DNA of 64,000 nucleotides from assembly GCA_932294295.1 (NCBI GenBank), contig OW028585.1, forward strand, positions 22,172,912 through 22,236,911, given 5' to 3'. Of this stretch, positions 26,701-41,339 are shown in pieces. A model generated the notes under the pieces. That model was not told the origin of the DNA and ran no database searches. It saw only the letters and a list, made by a program, of their open reading frames with translations. The DNA is from Alitta virens (Eukaryota > Annelida > Polychaeta > Phyllodocida > Nereididae). Within the stretch, counting starts at the first letter, position 1. The number at the start of each line of letters is the position of its first letter. A program made the position numbers and the translations under genes.

Positions 26701-29700
26701 CATTGCACATAAGTTCATATGCAAGTACCTGAATGTGAGTTTCCTGAATGAATCTACCATAACTGTTATTGATTTGAAGTAATAATGCTGCCAGATGGCT
26801 GACCAATTGGCCAAATTTGACTTGGTGTTGTCATCCTTGGCTCAATGTTTGGGAGCTCATCAAGCTTTTGATTACAAAAACAGTTCAACATTAGCTGGAT
26901 TTGGCATGCCATATGAATAGTAATTTTGGATCTTTGCAAATTGCAATTTGGGCCTTATGTATTGCCAAAAAGTCATGCAAACAATGCGATTTGGCTTGGG
27001 TGGCTAACCAGGAAGAATGGCATCTATGGCATAGGATGTTGATTGGTCTCAGCTTTGTTATTGAAAAGCGATTTCAGCAAATTGTGTTAATAACTTTACA
27101 TCTGCACAAAATAACATTTTTAAGCCTACATATTCTTTTGAATGCCAGAACTTTGGTTTGGTGTAATATTTACTACTGTAAATATCAAATGGTTCTAGAT
27201 AACAAAAGACGTTAGACTTAGTGAATGAACAATGCTACTAGATGGCTGCCCAGTTGGCCAAAGTTAGCCTGCTGTTGTCGTCATTGGCTCGATGTTGGAG
27301 CACATCAAGTCAATGACAGCAAGAAGGGTTCAACAGTGGCTCTATTTGGCATGCTATGAGGAGAGTTACTTTGGATCTTTATATATTGCAACTAGGACTT
27401 CCTGCATTACTGAGTAGTTGCACACAAACTAAAGTGATTTGGCATGGGTACTACTCCAGGAAAAGATTCCTGCTACTCCTACATCATCATTTAATATTAT
27501 GAACAATTTGAATGGCTAGTAAAGCTTATGACTTTCCATTTGAAAAAAATTGTATTTGAAGTTTTAAAATCTTACTGCCATTTCCTTCATTTTTATTGAG
27601 ACTTGGCTTACGTCCCCATGAGATTTTTGACATACAGAATGCAAAAACAACCCTGTGCGCAAGCTAATGTAGTTTGACATTATACAAACATTTTTACAAA
27701 TATCTAAATCATCAAAGTGCATACCAAGACATTTGGCTGAATATGCCTGAACTTTTTTTGATTGAAGTAACTTCCACACCATATGATTTTAAACTTATAG
27801 AATGATACCGACCTGCGCACAAGCAAATGGAGTTTGACATTGCACATAAGTTCATATGCAACTACCAGAATGTGAGTTTCCTGAATGAATCTACCATAAC
27901 TGTTAATGATTTGAAGTAACAATGCTGCCAGATGGCTGACCAATAGGCCAAATTTGACTTGGTGTTGTCATCCTTGGCTCAATGTTTGGGAGCTCATCAA
28001 GCTTTTGATTACAAAAACAGTTCAACATTAGCTGGATTTGGCATGCCATATGAATAGTAATTTTGGATCTTTGCAAATTGCAACTTGGGCCTTATGTATT
28101 GCCAAAAAGTCATGCAAACAATGCGATTTGGCTTGGGTGACTAACCTGGAACAATGGCATCTATGGCATATGATGTTGATTGGTCTCAGCTTTGTTATTG
28201 AAAAGCGATTTTAGCAAATTGTGCTAATAACTTTACATCTGCACAAAATAACATTTTTAAGCCTACATATTCTTTTGAATGCCAGAACTTTGGTTTGGTG
28301 TAATATTTACTACTGTAAATATCAAATGGTTCTAGATAACAAAAGACGTTAGACTTAGTGAATGAACAATGCTACTAGAGGCCAAAGTTAGCCTGCTGTT
28401 GCTGTCATTGGCTCGATGTTGGGCGCACATCGAGTCAATGACAGCAAGAACGGTTCAACAGTGGCTCTATTTGGCATGCTATGAGGAGAGTTACTACATA
28501 TTGCAACTAGGACTTCCTGCATCACTGAGTAGTTGCACACAAACAAAAGTGATTTGGCATGGGTAATACTACAGGACAAGATTCCTGCTACTCCTACATC
28601 ATCATTTGATATGATGAACAATTTGAATGGCTAGTGAAGCTTATGACTTTCCATTTGAAAAAAATTGAATTTGAAGTTTTAAAATCTTACTGCCATTTTC
28701 TTCGTTTTTATTGAGACTTGGCTTACTTCCCCATGAGATTTTTGACATACAGAATGCAAAAACAACCATGTGTACAAGCTAATGTAGTTTGACATTATAC
28801 AAACATTTATACAAATATCTAAATCATCATAGTGCATACCATGACATTTGGCTGAATGTGCCTGAACTTTGTTTATTGGAGGAACTCCCACACCATATGA
28901 TTTTAAACTTATAGAATGATACTGACCTGCGCACAAGCAAATGGAGTTTGACATTGCACATAAGTTCATATGCAAGTACCTGAATGTGAGTTTCCTGAAT
29001 GAATCTACCATAACTGTTATTGATTTGAAGTAATAATGCTGCCAGATGGCTGACCAATTGGCCAAATTTGACTTGGTGTTGTCATCCTTGGCTCAATGTT
29101 TGGGAGCTCATCAAGCTTTTGATTACAAAAACAGTTCAACATTAGCTGGATTTGGCATGCCATATGAATAGTAATTTTGGATCTTTGCAAATTGCAATTT
29201 GGGCCTTATGTATTGCCAAAAAGTCATGCAAACAATGCGATTTGGCTTGGGTGGCTAACCAGGAAGAATGGCATCTATGGCATAGGATGTTGATTGGTCT
29301 CAGCTTTGTTATTGAAAAGCGATTTCAGCAAATTGTGTTAATAACTTTACATCTGCACAAAATAACATTTTTAAGCCTACATATTCTTTTGAATGCCAGA
29401 ACTTTGGTTTGGTGTAATATTTACTACTGTAAATATCAAATGGTTCTAGATAACAAAAGACGTTAGACTTAGTGAATGAACAATGCTACTAGATGGCTGC
29501 CCAGTTGGCCAAAGTTAGCCTGCTGTTGTCGTCATTGGCTCGATGTTGGAGCACATCAAGTCAATGACAGCAAGAAGGGTTCAACAGTGGCTCTATTTGG
29601 CATGCTATGAGGAGAGTTACTTTGGATCTTTATATATTGCAACTAGGACTTCCTGCATTACTGAGTAGTTGCACACAAACTAAAGTGATTTGGCATGGGT

Positions 29701-31362
29701 ACTACTCCAGGAAAAGATTCCTGCTACTCCTACATCATCATTTAATATTATGAACAATTTGAATGGCTAGTAAAGCTTATGACTTTCCATTTGAAAAAAA
29801 TTGTATTTGAAGTTTTCAAATCTTACTGCCATTTCCTTCATTTTTATTGAGACTTGGCTTACTTCCCCATGAGATTTTTGACATACAGAATGCAAAAACA
29901 ACCCTGTGCGCAAGCTAATGTAGTTTGACATTATACAAAAATTTATACAAATATCTAATTCATCAAAGTGTCTACCATGACATTTGACTGAATGTGCCTG
30001 AACTTTTTTGATTGAAGTAACTTCCACACCATATGATTTTAAACTTATAGAATGATACCGACCTGCGCACAAGCAAATGGAGTTTGACATTGCACATAAG
30101 TTCATATGCAACTACCTGAATGTGAGTTTCCTGAATGAATCTACCATAACTGTTATTGATTTGAAGTAATAATGCTGCCAGATGGCTGACCAATTGGCCA
30201 AATTTGACTTGGTGTTGTCATCCTTGGCTCAATGTTTGGGAGCTCATCAAGCTTTTGATTACAAAAACAGTTCAACATTAGCTGGATTTGGCATGCCATA
30301 TGAATAGTAATTTTGGATCTTTGCAAATTGCAATTTGGGCCTTATGTATTGCCAAAAAGTCATGCAAACAATGCGATTTGGCTTGGGTGGCTAACCAGGA
30401 ACAATGGCATCTATGGCATAGGATGTTGATTGGTCTCAGCTTTGCTATTGAAAAGCAATTTCAGAAAATTGTGTTAATAACTTTACATCTGCACAAAATA
30501 ACATTTTTAAGCCTACATATTCTTTTGAATGCCAGAACTTTGGTTTGGTGTAATATTTACTACTGTAAATATCAAATGGTTCTATATAACAAAAGACGTT
30601 AGACTTAGTGAATGAACAATGCTACTAGATGGCTGCCCAGTTGGCCAAAGTTAGCCTGCTGTTGTCGTCATTGGCTCGATGTTGGGGCACATCAAGTCAA
30701 TGACAGCAAGAAGGGTTCAACAGTGGCTCTATTTGGCATGCTATGAGGAGAGTTACTTTGGATCTTTATATATTGCAACTAGGACTTCCTGCATTACTGA
30801 GTAGTTGCACACAAACTAAAGTGATTTGGCATGGGTAATACTCCAGGAAAAGATTCCTGCTACTCCTACATCATCATTTAATATTATGAACAATTTGAAT
30901 GGCTAGTAAAGCTTATGACTTTCCATTTGAAAAAAATTGTATTTGAAGTTTTCAAATCTTACTGCCATTTCCTTCATTTTTATTGAGACTTGGCTTACTT
31001 CCCCATGAGATTTTTGACATACAGAATGCAAAAACAACCCTGTGCGCAAGCTAATGTAGTTTGACATTATACAAAAATTTATACAAATATCTAATTCATC
31101 AAAGTGTCTACCATGACATTTGACTGAATGTGCCTGAACTTTTTTGATTGAAGTAACTTCCACACCATATGATTTTAAACTTATAGAATGATACCGACCT
31201 GCGCACAAGCAAATGGAGTTTGACATTGCACATAAGTTCATATGCAACTACCTGAATGTGAGCTTCCTGAATGAATCTACCATAACTGTTATTGATTTGA
31301 AGTAACAATGCTGCCAGATGGCTGACCAATTGGCCAAATTTGACTTGGTGTTGTCATCCTTG
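20790..31362. repeat. Higher-order region 1: X, Y and Z monomers
   Basis: Three monomer sub-types can be told apart by shared variants. Reading by the minus-strand landmark, the order is X (20790), X (21927), Y (23041), Z (24129), X (25313), Y (26428), X (27564), Y (28679), Z (29767), Z (30903). Same-type copies are almost identical over hundreds of bases; the Y copies at 23041, 26428 and 28679 give identical translations. The X-Y pair repeats at 2251 bp. Confidence 0.85.
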
Positions 31363-34300
31363 AATGCCAGAACTTTGGTTTGGTGTAATATTTACTACTG
31401 TAAATATCAAATGGTTCTAGATAACAAAAGACGTTAGACTTAGTGAATGAACAATGCTACTAGATGGCTGCCCAGTTGGCCAAAGTTAGCCTGCTGTTGC
31501 CATCATTGGCTCGATGGTGGGGCACATCAAGTCAATGACAGCAAGAAGGGTTCAACAGTGGCTCTATTTGGCATGCTATGAGGAGAGTTACTTTGGATCT
31601 TTACATATTGCAACTAGGACTTCCTGCATCACTGAGTAGTTGCACACAAACAAAAGTGATTTGGCATGGGTAATACTCCAGGAAAAGATTCCTGCTACTC
31701 CTACATCATCATTTGATATGATGAACAATTTGAATGGCTAGTAAAGCTTATGACTTTCCATTTGAAAAAAAAATTGAATTTGAAGTTTTAAAATCTTACT
31801 GCCATTTTCTTCATTTTTATTGAGACTTGGCTTACTTCCCCATGAGATTTTTGACATACAGAATGCAAAAACAACCCTGTGAGCAAGCTAATGTAGTTTG
31901 ACATTATACAAAAATTTTTACAAATATCTAATACATCAAAGTGCATACCATGACATTTGGCTGAATGTGCCTGAACTTTTTTGATTGAAGTAACTTCCAC
32001 ACCATATGATTTTAAACTTATAGAATGATACCGACCTGCGCACAAGCAAATGGAGTTTGACATTTCACATAAGCTCATATGCAACTACCTGAATGTGAGT
32101 TTCCTGAATGAATCTACCATAACTGTGATTGATTTGAAGTAACAATGCTGCCAGATGGCTGACCAATTGGCCAAATTTGACTTGGTGTTGTCATCCTTGG
32201 CTCAATGTTTGGGAGCTCATCAAGCTTTTGATTACAAAAACAGTTCAACATTAGCTGGATTTGGCATGCCATATGAATAGTAATTTTGGATCTTTGCAAA
32301 TTGCAACTTGGGCCTTATGTATTGCCAAAAAGTCATGCAAACAATGCGATTTGGCTTGGGTGACTAACCAAGAACAATGGGATCTATGGTATAGGATGTT
32401 GATTGGTCTCAGCTTTGTTATTGAAAAGCGATTTCAGCAAATTGTGCTAATAACTTTTCATCTGCACAAAATAACATTTTTAAGCCTACATATTCTTATG
32501 AATGCCAGAACTTTAGTTTGGTGTAATATTTACTACTGTAAATATCATATGGTTCTAGATAACAAAAGACGTTAGACTTAGTGAATGAACAATGCTACTA
32601 GATGGCTGCCCAGTTGGACAAAGTGAGCCTGCTGTTGCTTTCATTGGCTCAATGTTGGGCGCACATCGAGTCAATGACATCAAGAACGGTTCAACAGTGG
32701 CTCTATTTGGCATGCTATGAGGAGAGTTACTTTGGATCATTACATATTGCAACAAGGACTTCCTGCATTACTGAGTAGTTGCACACAAACAAAAGTGATT
32801 TGGCATGGGTAATACTACAGGACAAGATTCCTGCTACTCCTACATCATCATTTGATATGATGAACAATTTGAATGGCTAGTAAAGCTTATGACTTTCCAT
32901 TTTAAAAAAATTGAATTTGAAGTTTTAAAATCTTACTGCCATTTTCTTCATTTTTATTGAGACTTGGCTTACTTCCCCATGAGATTTTTGAAATACAGAA
33001 TGCAAAAACAACCCTGTGAGCAAGCTAATGTAGTTTGACATTATACAAAAATTTTTACAAATATCTAATTCATCAAAGTGCATACCATGACATTTGGCTG
33101 AATGTGCCTGAACTTTTTTGATTGAAGTAACTTCCACACCATATGATTTTAAACTTATAGAATGATACCGACCTGCGCACAAGCAAATGGAGTTTGACAT
33201 TTCACATAAGCTTATATGCAACTACCTGAATGTGAGTTTCCTGAATGAATCTACCATAACTGTTATTGGTTTGAAGTAACAATGCTGCCAGATGGCTGAC
33301 CAATTGGCCATATTTGACTTGGTGTTGTCATCCTTGGCTCAATGTTTGGGAGCTCATCAAGCTTTGGATTACAAAAACAGTTCAACATTAGCTGGATTTG
33401 GGATGCCATATGAATAGTAATTTTGGATCTTTGCAAATTGCAACATAGGCCTTATGTATTGCCAAAAAGTCATGCAAACAATGCGATTTGGCTTTGGACA
33501 CTAACCAGGAAGAATGGCATCTATGGCACAGGATGTTGATTGGTCTCAGCTTTGTTATTGAAAAGCGATTTCAGCAAATTGTGCTGATAAATAATGCAAC
33601 TAGGACTTCCTGCATCACTGAGTAGTTGCACACAAACAAAAGTGATTTGGCATGGGTAATACTACAGGACAAGATTCCTGCTACTCCTACATCATCATTT
33701 GATATGATGAACAATTTGAATGGCTAGTGAAGCTTATGACTTTCCATTTGAAAAAAATTGAATTTGAAGTTTTAAAATCTTACTGCCATTTTCTTCGTTT
33801 TTATTGAGACTTGGCTTACTTCCCCATGAGATTTTTGACATACAGAATGCAAAAACAACCATGTGTACAAACTAATGTAGTTTGACATTATACAAAAATG
33901 TATACAAATATCTAAATCATCAAAGTGCATACCATGACATTTGGCTGAATGTGCCTGAACTTTTTTTGATTGAAGTAACTCCCACACCATATGATTTTAA
34001 ACTTATAGAATGATACCGACCTGCGCACAAGCAAATGGAGTTTGACATTGCACATAAGTTCATATGCAACTACCTGAATGTGAGCTTCCTGAATGAATCT
34101 ACCATAACTGTTATTGATTTGAAGTAACAATGCTGCCAGATGGCTGACCAATTGGCCAAATTTGACTTGGTGTTGTCATCCTTGAATGCCAGGACTTTGG
34201 TTTGGTGTAATATTTACTACTGTAAATATCAAATGGTTCTAGATAACAAAAGACGTTAGACTTAGTGAATGAACAATGCTACTAGATGGCTGCCCAGTTG

Positions 34301-37300
34301 GCCAAAGTTAGCCTGCTGTTGCCATCATTGGCTCGATGGTGGGGCACATCAAGTCAATGACAGCAAGAAGGGTTCAACAGTGGCTCTATTTGGCATGCTA
34401 TGAGGAGAGTTACTTTGGATCTTTACATATTGCAACTAGGACTTCCTGCATCACTGAGTAGTTGCACACAAACAAAAGTGATTTGGCATGGGTAATACTC
34501 CAGGAAAAGATTCCTGCTACTCCTACATCATCATTTGATATGATGAACAATTTGAATGGCTAGTAAAGCTTATGACTTTCCATTTGAAAAAAAATTGAAT
34601 TTGAAGTTTTAAAATCTTACTGCCATTTTCTTCATTTTTATTGAGACTTGGCTTACTTCCCCATGAGATTTTTGACATACAGAATGCAAAAACAACCCTG
34701 TGAGCAAGCTAATGTAGTTTGACATTATACAAAAATTTTTACAAATATCTAATACATCAAAGTGCATACCATGACATTTGGCTGAATGTGCCTGAACTTC
34801 TTTGATTGAAGTAACTTCCACACCATATGATTTTAAACTTATAGAATGATACCGACCTGCGCACAAGCAAATGGAGTTTGACATTTCACATAAGCTCATA
34901 TGCAACTACCTGAATGTGAGTTTCCTGAATGAATCTACCATAACTGTGATTGATTTGAAGTAACAATGCTGCCAGATGGCTGACCAATTGGCCAAATTTG
35001 ACTTGGTGTTGTCATCCTTGGCTCAATGTTTGGGAGCTCATCAAGCTTTTGATTACAAAAACAGTTCAACATTAGCTGGATTTGGCATGCCATATGAATA
35101 GTAATTTTGGATCTTTGCAAATTGCAACTTGGGCCTTATGTATTGCCAAAAAGTCATGCAAACAATGCGATTTGGCTTGGGTGACTAACCAAGAACAATG
35201 GGATCTATGGTATAGGATGTTGATTGGTCTCAGCTTTGTTATTGAAAAGCGATTTCAGCAAATTGTGCTAATAACTTTTCATCTGCACAAAATAACATTT
35301 TTAAGCCTACATATTCTTATGAATGCCAGAACTTTAGTTTGGTGTAATATTTACTACTGTAAATATCAAATGGTTCTAGATAACAAAAGACGTTAGACTT
35401 AGTGAATGAACAATGCTACTAGATGGCTGCCCAGTTGGACAAAGTGTGCCTGCTGTTGCTTTCATTGGCTCAATGTTGGGCGCACATCGAGTCAATGACA
35501 TCAAGAACGGTTCAACAGTGGCTCTATTTGGCATGCTATGAGGAGAGTTACTTTGGATCATTACATATTGCAACAAGGACTTCCTGCATTACTGAGTAGT
35601 TGCACACAAACAAAAGTGATTTGGCATGGGTAATACTACAGGACAAGATTCCTGCTACTCCTACATCATCATTTGATATGATGAACAATTTGAATGGCTA
35701 GTAAAGCTTATGACTTTCCATTTGAAAAAAATTGAATTTGAAGTTTTAAAATCTTACTGCCATTTTCTTCATTTTTATTGAGACTTGGCTTACTTCCCCA
35801 TGAGATTTTTGACATACAGAATGCAAAAACAACCCTGTGAGCAAGCTAATGTAGTTTGACATTATACAAAATTTTTTACAAATATCTAATACATCAAAGT
35901 GCATACCATGACATTTGGCTGAATGTGCCTGAACTTCTTTGATTGAAGTAACTTCCACACCATATGATTTTAAACTTATAGAATGATACCGACCTGCGCA
36001 CAAGCAAATGGAGTTTGACATTTCACATAAGCTCATATGCAAGTACCTGAATGTGAGTTTCCTGAATGAATCTACCATAACTGTGATTGATTTGAAGTAA
36101 CAATGCTGCCAGATGGCTGACCAATTGGCCAAATTTGACTTGGTGTTGTCATCCTTGGCTCAATGTTTGGGAGCTCATCAAGCTTTTGATTACAAAAACA
36201 GTTCAACATTAGCTGGATTTGGCATGCCATATGAATAGTAATTTTGGATCTTTGCAAATTGCAACTTGGGCCTTATGTATTGCCAAAAAGTCATGCAAAC
36301 AATGCGATTTGGCTTGGGTGACTAACCAAGAACAATGGGATCTATGGTATAGGATGTTGATTGGTCTCAGCTTTGTTATTGAAAAGCGATTTCAGCAAAT
36401 TGTGCTAATAACTTTTCATCTGCACAAAATAACATTTTTAAGCCTACATATTCTTATGAATGCCAGAACTTTAGTTTGGTGTAATATTTACTACTGTAAA
36501 TATCAAATGGTTCTAGATAATAAAAGACGTTAGACTTAGTGAATGAACAATGCTACTAGATGGCTGCCCAGTTGGACAAAGTGAGCCTGCTGTTGCTTTC
36601 ATTGGCTCAATGTTGGGCGCACATCGAGTCAATGACATCAAGAACGGTTCAACAGTGGCTCTATTTGGCATGCTATGAGGAGAGTTACTTTGGATCATTA
36701 CATATTGCAACAAGGACTTCCTGCATTACTGAGTAGTTGCACACAAACAAAAGTGATTTGGCATGGGTAATACTACAGGACAAGATTCCTGCTACTCCTA
36801 CATCATCATTTGATATGATGAACAATTTGAATGGCTAGTAAAGCTTATGACTTTCCATTTTAAAAAAATTGAATTTGAAGTTTTAAAATCTTACTGCCAT
36901 TTTCTTCATTTTTATTGAGACTTGGCTTACTTCCCCATGAGATTTTTGAAATACAGAATGCAAAAACAACCCTGTGAGCAAGCTAATGTAGTTTGACATT
37001 ATACAAAAATTTTTACAAATATCTAATTCATCAAAGTGCATACCATGACATTTGGCTGAATGTGCCTGAACTTTTTTGATTGAAGTAACTTCCACACCAT
37101 ATGATTTTAAACTTATAGAATGATACCGACCTGCGCACAAGCAAATGGAGTTTGACATTTCACATAAGCTTATATGCAACTACCTGAATGTGAGTTTCCT
37201 GAATGAATCTACCATAACTGTTATTGGTTTGAAGTAACAATGCTGCCAGATGGCTGACCAATTGGCCATATTTGACTTGGTGTTGTCATCCTTGGTTCAA

Positions 37301-40300
37301 TGTTTGGGAGCTCATCAAGCTTTGGATTACAAAAACAGTTCAACATTAGCTGGATTTGGGATGCCATATGAATAGTAATTTTGGATCTTTGCAAATTGCA
37401 ACATTGGCCTTATGTATTGCCAAAAAGTCATGCAAACAATGCGATTTGGCTTTGGACACTAACCAGGAACAATGGCATCTATGGCACAGGATGTTGATTG
37501 GTCTCAGCTTTGTTATTGAAAAGCGATTTCAGCAAATTGTGCTGATAAATAATGCAACTAGGACTTCCTGCATCACTGAGTAGTTGCACACAAACAAAAG
37601 TGATTTGGCATGGGTAATACTACAGGACAAGATTCCTGCTACTCCTACATCATCATTTGATATGATGAACAATTTGAATGGCTAGTGAAGCTTATGACTT
37701 TCCATTTGAAAAAAATTGAATTTGAAGTTTTAAAATCTTACTGCCATTTTCTTCGTTTTTATTGAGACTTGGCTTACTTCCCCATGAGATTTTTGACATA
37801 CAGAATGCAAAAACAACCATGTGTACAAACTAATGTAGTTTGACATTATACAAAAATGTATACAAATATCTAAATCATCAAAGTGCATACCATGACATTT
37901 GGCTGAATGTGCCTGAACTTTTTTTGATTGAAGTAACTCCCACACCATATGATTTTAAACTTATAGAATGATACCGACCTGCGCACAAGCAAATGGAGTT
38001 TGACATTGCACATAAGTTCATATGCAACTACCTGAATGTGAGCTTCCTGAATGAATCTACCATAACTGTTATTGATTTGAAGTAACAATGCTGCCAGATG
38101 GCTGACCAATTGGCCAAATTTGACTTGGTGTTGTCATCCTTGAATGCCAGAACTTTGGTTTGGTGTAATATTTACTACTGTAAATATCAAATGGTTCTAG
38201 ATAACAAAAGACGTTAGACTTAGTGAATGAACAATGCTACTAGATGGCTGCCCAGTTGGCCAAAGTTAGCCTGCTGTTGCCATCATTGGCTCGATGGTGG
38301 GGCACATCAAGTCAATGACAGCAAGAAGGGTTCAACAGTGGCTCTATTTGGCATGCTATGAGGAGAGTTACTTTGGATCTTTACATATTGCAACTAGGAC
38401 TTCCTGCATCACTGAGTAGTTGCACACAAACAAAAGTGATTTGGCATGGGTAATACTCCAGGAAAAGATTCCTGCTACTCCTACATCATCATTTGATATG
38501 ATGAACAATTTGAATGGCTAGTAAAGCTTATGACTTTCCATTTGAAAAAAAATTGAATTTGAAGTTTTAAAATCTTACTGCCATTTTCTTCATTTTTATT
38601 GAGACTTGGCTTACTTCCCCATGAGATTTTTGACATACAGAATGCAAAAACAACCCTGTGAGCAAGCTAATGTAGTTTGACATTATACAAAATTTTTTAC
38701 AAATATCTAATACATCAAAGTGCATACCATGACATTTGGCTGAATGTGCCTGAACTTCTTTGATTGAAGTAACTTCCACACCATATGATTTTAAACTTAT
38801 AGAATGATACCGACCTGGGCACAAGCAAATGGAGTTTTACATTTCACATAAGCTCATATGCAACTACCTGAATGTGAGTTTCCTGAATGAATCTACCATA
38901 ACTGTGATTGATTTGAAGTAACAATGCTGCCAGATGGCTGACCAATTGGCCAAATTTGACTTGGTGTTGTCATCCTTGGCTCAATGTTTGGGAGCTCATC
39001 AAGCTTTTGATTACAAAAACAGTTCAACATTAGCTGGATTTGGCATGCCATATGAATAGTAATTTTGGATCTTTGCAAATTGCAACTTGGGCCTTATGTA
39101 TTGCCAAAAAGTCATGCAAACAATGCGATTTGGCTTGGGTGACTAACCAAGAACAATGGGATCTATGGTATAGGATGTTGATTGGTCTCAGCTTTGTTAT
39201 TGAAAAGCGATTTCAGCAAATTGTGCTAATAACTTTTCATCTGCACAAAATAACATTTTTAAGCCTACATATTCTTATGAATGCCAGAACTTTAGTTTGG
39301 TGTAATATTTACTACTGTAAATATCAAATGGTTCTAGATAACAAAAGACGTTAGACTTAGTGAATGAACAATGCTACTAGATGGCTGCCCAGTTGGACAA
39401 AGTGTGCCTGCTGTTGCTTTCATTGGCTCAATGTTGGGCGCACATCGAGTCAATGACATCAAGAACGGTTCAACAGTGGCTCTATTTGGCATGCTATGAA
39501 GAGAGTTACTTTGGATCATTACATATTGCAACAAGGACTTCCTGCATTACTGAGTAGTTGCACACAAACAAAAGTGATTTGGCATGGGTAATACTACAGG
39601 ACAAGATTCCTGCTACTCCTACATCATCATTTGATATGATGAACAATTTGAATGGCTAGTAAAGCTTATGACTTTCCATTTGAAAAAAATTGAATTTGAA
39701 GTTTTAAAATCTTACTGCCATTTTCTTCATTTTTATTGAGACTTGGCTTACTTCCCCATGAGATTTTTGAAATACAGAATGCAAAAACAACCCTGTGAGC
39801 AAGCTAATGTAGTTTGACATTATACAAAAATTTTTACAAATATCTAATTCATCAAAGTGCATACCATGACATTTGGCTGAATGTGCCTGAACTTTTTTGA
39901 TTGAAGTAACTTCCACACCATATGATTTTAAACTTATAGAATGATACCGACCTGCGCACAAGCAAATGGAGTTTGACATTTCACATAAGCTTATATGCAA
40001 CTACCTGAATGTGAGTTTCCTGAATGAATCTACCATAACTGTTATTGGTTTGAAGTAACAATGCTGCCAGATGGCTGACCAATTGGCCATATTTGACTTG
40101 GTGTTGTCATCCTTGGCTCAATGTTTGGGAGCTCATCAAGCTTTGGATTACAAAAACAGTTCAACATTAGCTGGATTTGGGATGCCATATGAATAGTAAT
40201 TTTGGATCTTTGCAAATTGCAACATTGGCCTTATGTATTGCCAAAAAGTCATGCAAACAATGCGATTTGGCTTTGGACACTAACCAGGAACAATGGCATC

Positions 40301-41339
40301 TATGGCACAGGATGTTGATTGGTCTCAGCTTTGTTATTGAAAAGCGATTTCAGCAAATTGTGCTGATAAATAATGCAACTAGGACTTCCTGCATCACTGA
40401 GTAATTGCACACAAACAAAAGTGATTTGGCATGGGTAATACTACAGGACAAGATTCCTGCTACTCCTACATCATCATTTGATATGATGAACAATTTGAAT
40501 GGCTAGTGAAGCTTATGACTTTCCATTTGAAAAAAAATTGAATTTGAAGTTTTAAAATCTTACTGCCATTTTTTTTCGTTTTTATTGAGACTTGGCTTAC
40601 TTCCCCATGAGATTTTTGACATACAGAATGCAAAAACAACCATGTGTACAAACTAATGTAGTTTGACATTATACAAAAATGTATACAAATATCTAAATCA
40701 TCAAAGTGCATACCATGACATTTGGCTGAATGTGCCTGAACTTTTTTTGATTGAAGTAACTCCCACACCATATGATTTTAAACTTATAGAATGATACCGA
40801 CCTGCGCACAAGCAAATGGAGTTTGACATTGCACATAAGTTCATATGCAAGTACCTGAATGTGAGTTTCCTGAATGAATCTACCATAAGTGTTATTGATT
40901 TGAAGTAATAATGCTGCCAGATGGCTGACCAATTGGCAAAATTTTACTTGGTGTTGTCATCCTTGGCTCAATGTTTGGGAGCTCATCAAGCTTTTGATTA
41001 CAAAAACAGTTCAACATTAGCTGGATTTGGCATGCCATATGAATAGTAATTTTGGACCTTTCCAAATTGCAACTTGAGCCTTATATATTGCCAAAAGGTC
41101 ATGCAAACAATGCGATTTGGCTTGGGTGACTAACCAAGAACAATGGCATCTATGGCACAGGATGTTGATTGGTCTCAGCTTTGTATTTGAAAAGCGATTT
41201 TAGCAAATTGTGCTAATAACTTTACATCTGCACAAAATAACATTTTTAAGCCTACATATTCTTTTGAATGCCAGAACTTTAGTTTGGTGTAATATTTACT
41301 ACTGTAAATATCAAATGGTTCTAGATAACAAAAGACGTT
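31362..41339. repeat. Higher-order region 2: 2821-bp W1-W2-W3 block repeated three times
   Basis: Landmarks: W1 at 31788, 34609, 35746 and 38567; W2 at 32925, 36883 and 39704; W3 at 33772, 37730 and 40466. W1 to W2 is 1137 bp, W2 to W3 about 847 and W3 to W1 837, giving 2821 bp. There is one extra W1 at 35746. W3 is bounded by two deletion junctions: GTGCTGATAAATAATGCAAC at about 33585, 37543 and 40364, and TCATCCTTGAATGCCAG near 34183 and 38144. The last W3 is joined to a different, complete monomer before the Polinton. Confidence 0.88.
41334..41339. repeat. Target site duplication GACGTT, left copy
   Basis: Six bases directly left of the Polinton, matching 63853-63858. The uninterrupted monomer sequence AAAAGACGTTAGACTTAG contains it once. 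Confidence 0.95.

Larger units (their letters stand above)
13301..41339. repeat. Satellite array, monomer about 1137 bp, roughly 24 full or partial copies
   Basis: Tandem head-to-tail repeat in one orientation, interrupted only by internal deletions. The landmark CAATGCTACTAGATGG recurs at about 13951, 15091, 16222, 17061, 18190, 19321, 20457, 21595 and on to 39370. The usual spacing is 1114-1140 bp, with short units of about 837 bp and composite spacings of 1684 bp. Divergence between monomers is a few percent and lower within higher-order blocks. Many monomers carry a 104-codon open stretch on the plus strand and 70-130 codon ones on the minus strand. These break by point stops in some monomers (for example GCGATTTTAGC in the X type), so I do not call them genes. 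The left edge is where similarity begins. The array resumes at 63853. Confidence 0.95.

Noticed and set aside
14765..41339. Repeated 104-codon plus-strand open stretches (starting MACHMNSNFGS) and 70-130 codon minus-strand ones across the array
   Set aside because: They follow the satellite period, overlap on both strands, change by scattered substitutions and are broken by stops in the X-type and deleted monomers. Low divergence explains the openness better than coding.
13301..41339. CRISPR-like or tandem gene array
   Set aside because: The units are about 1.1 kb with no unique spacers, in eukaryotic DNA with no coding evidence.
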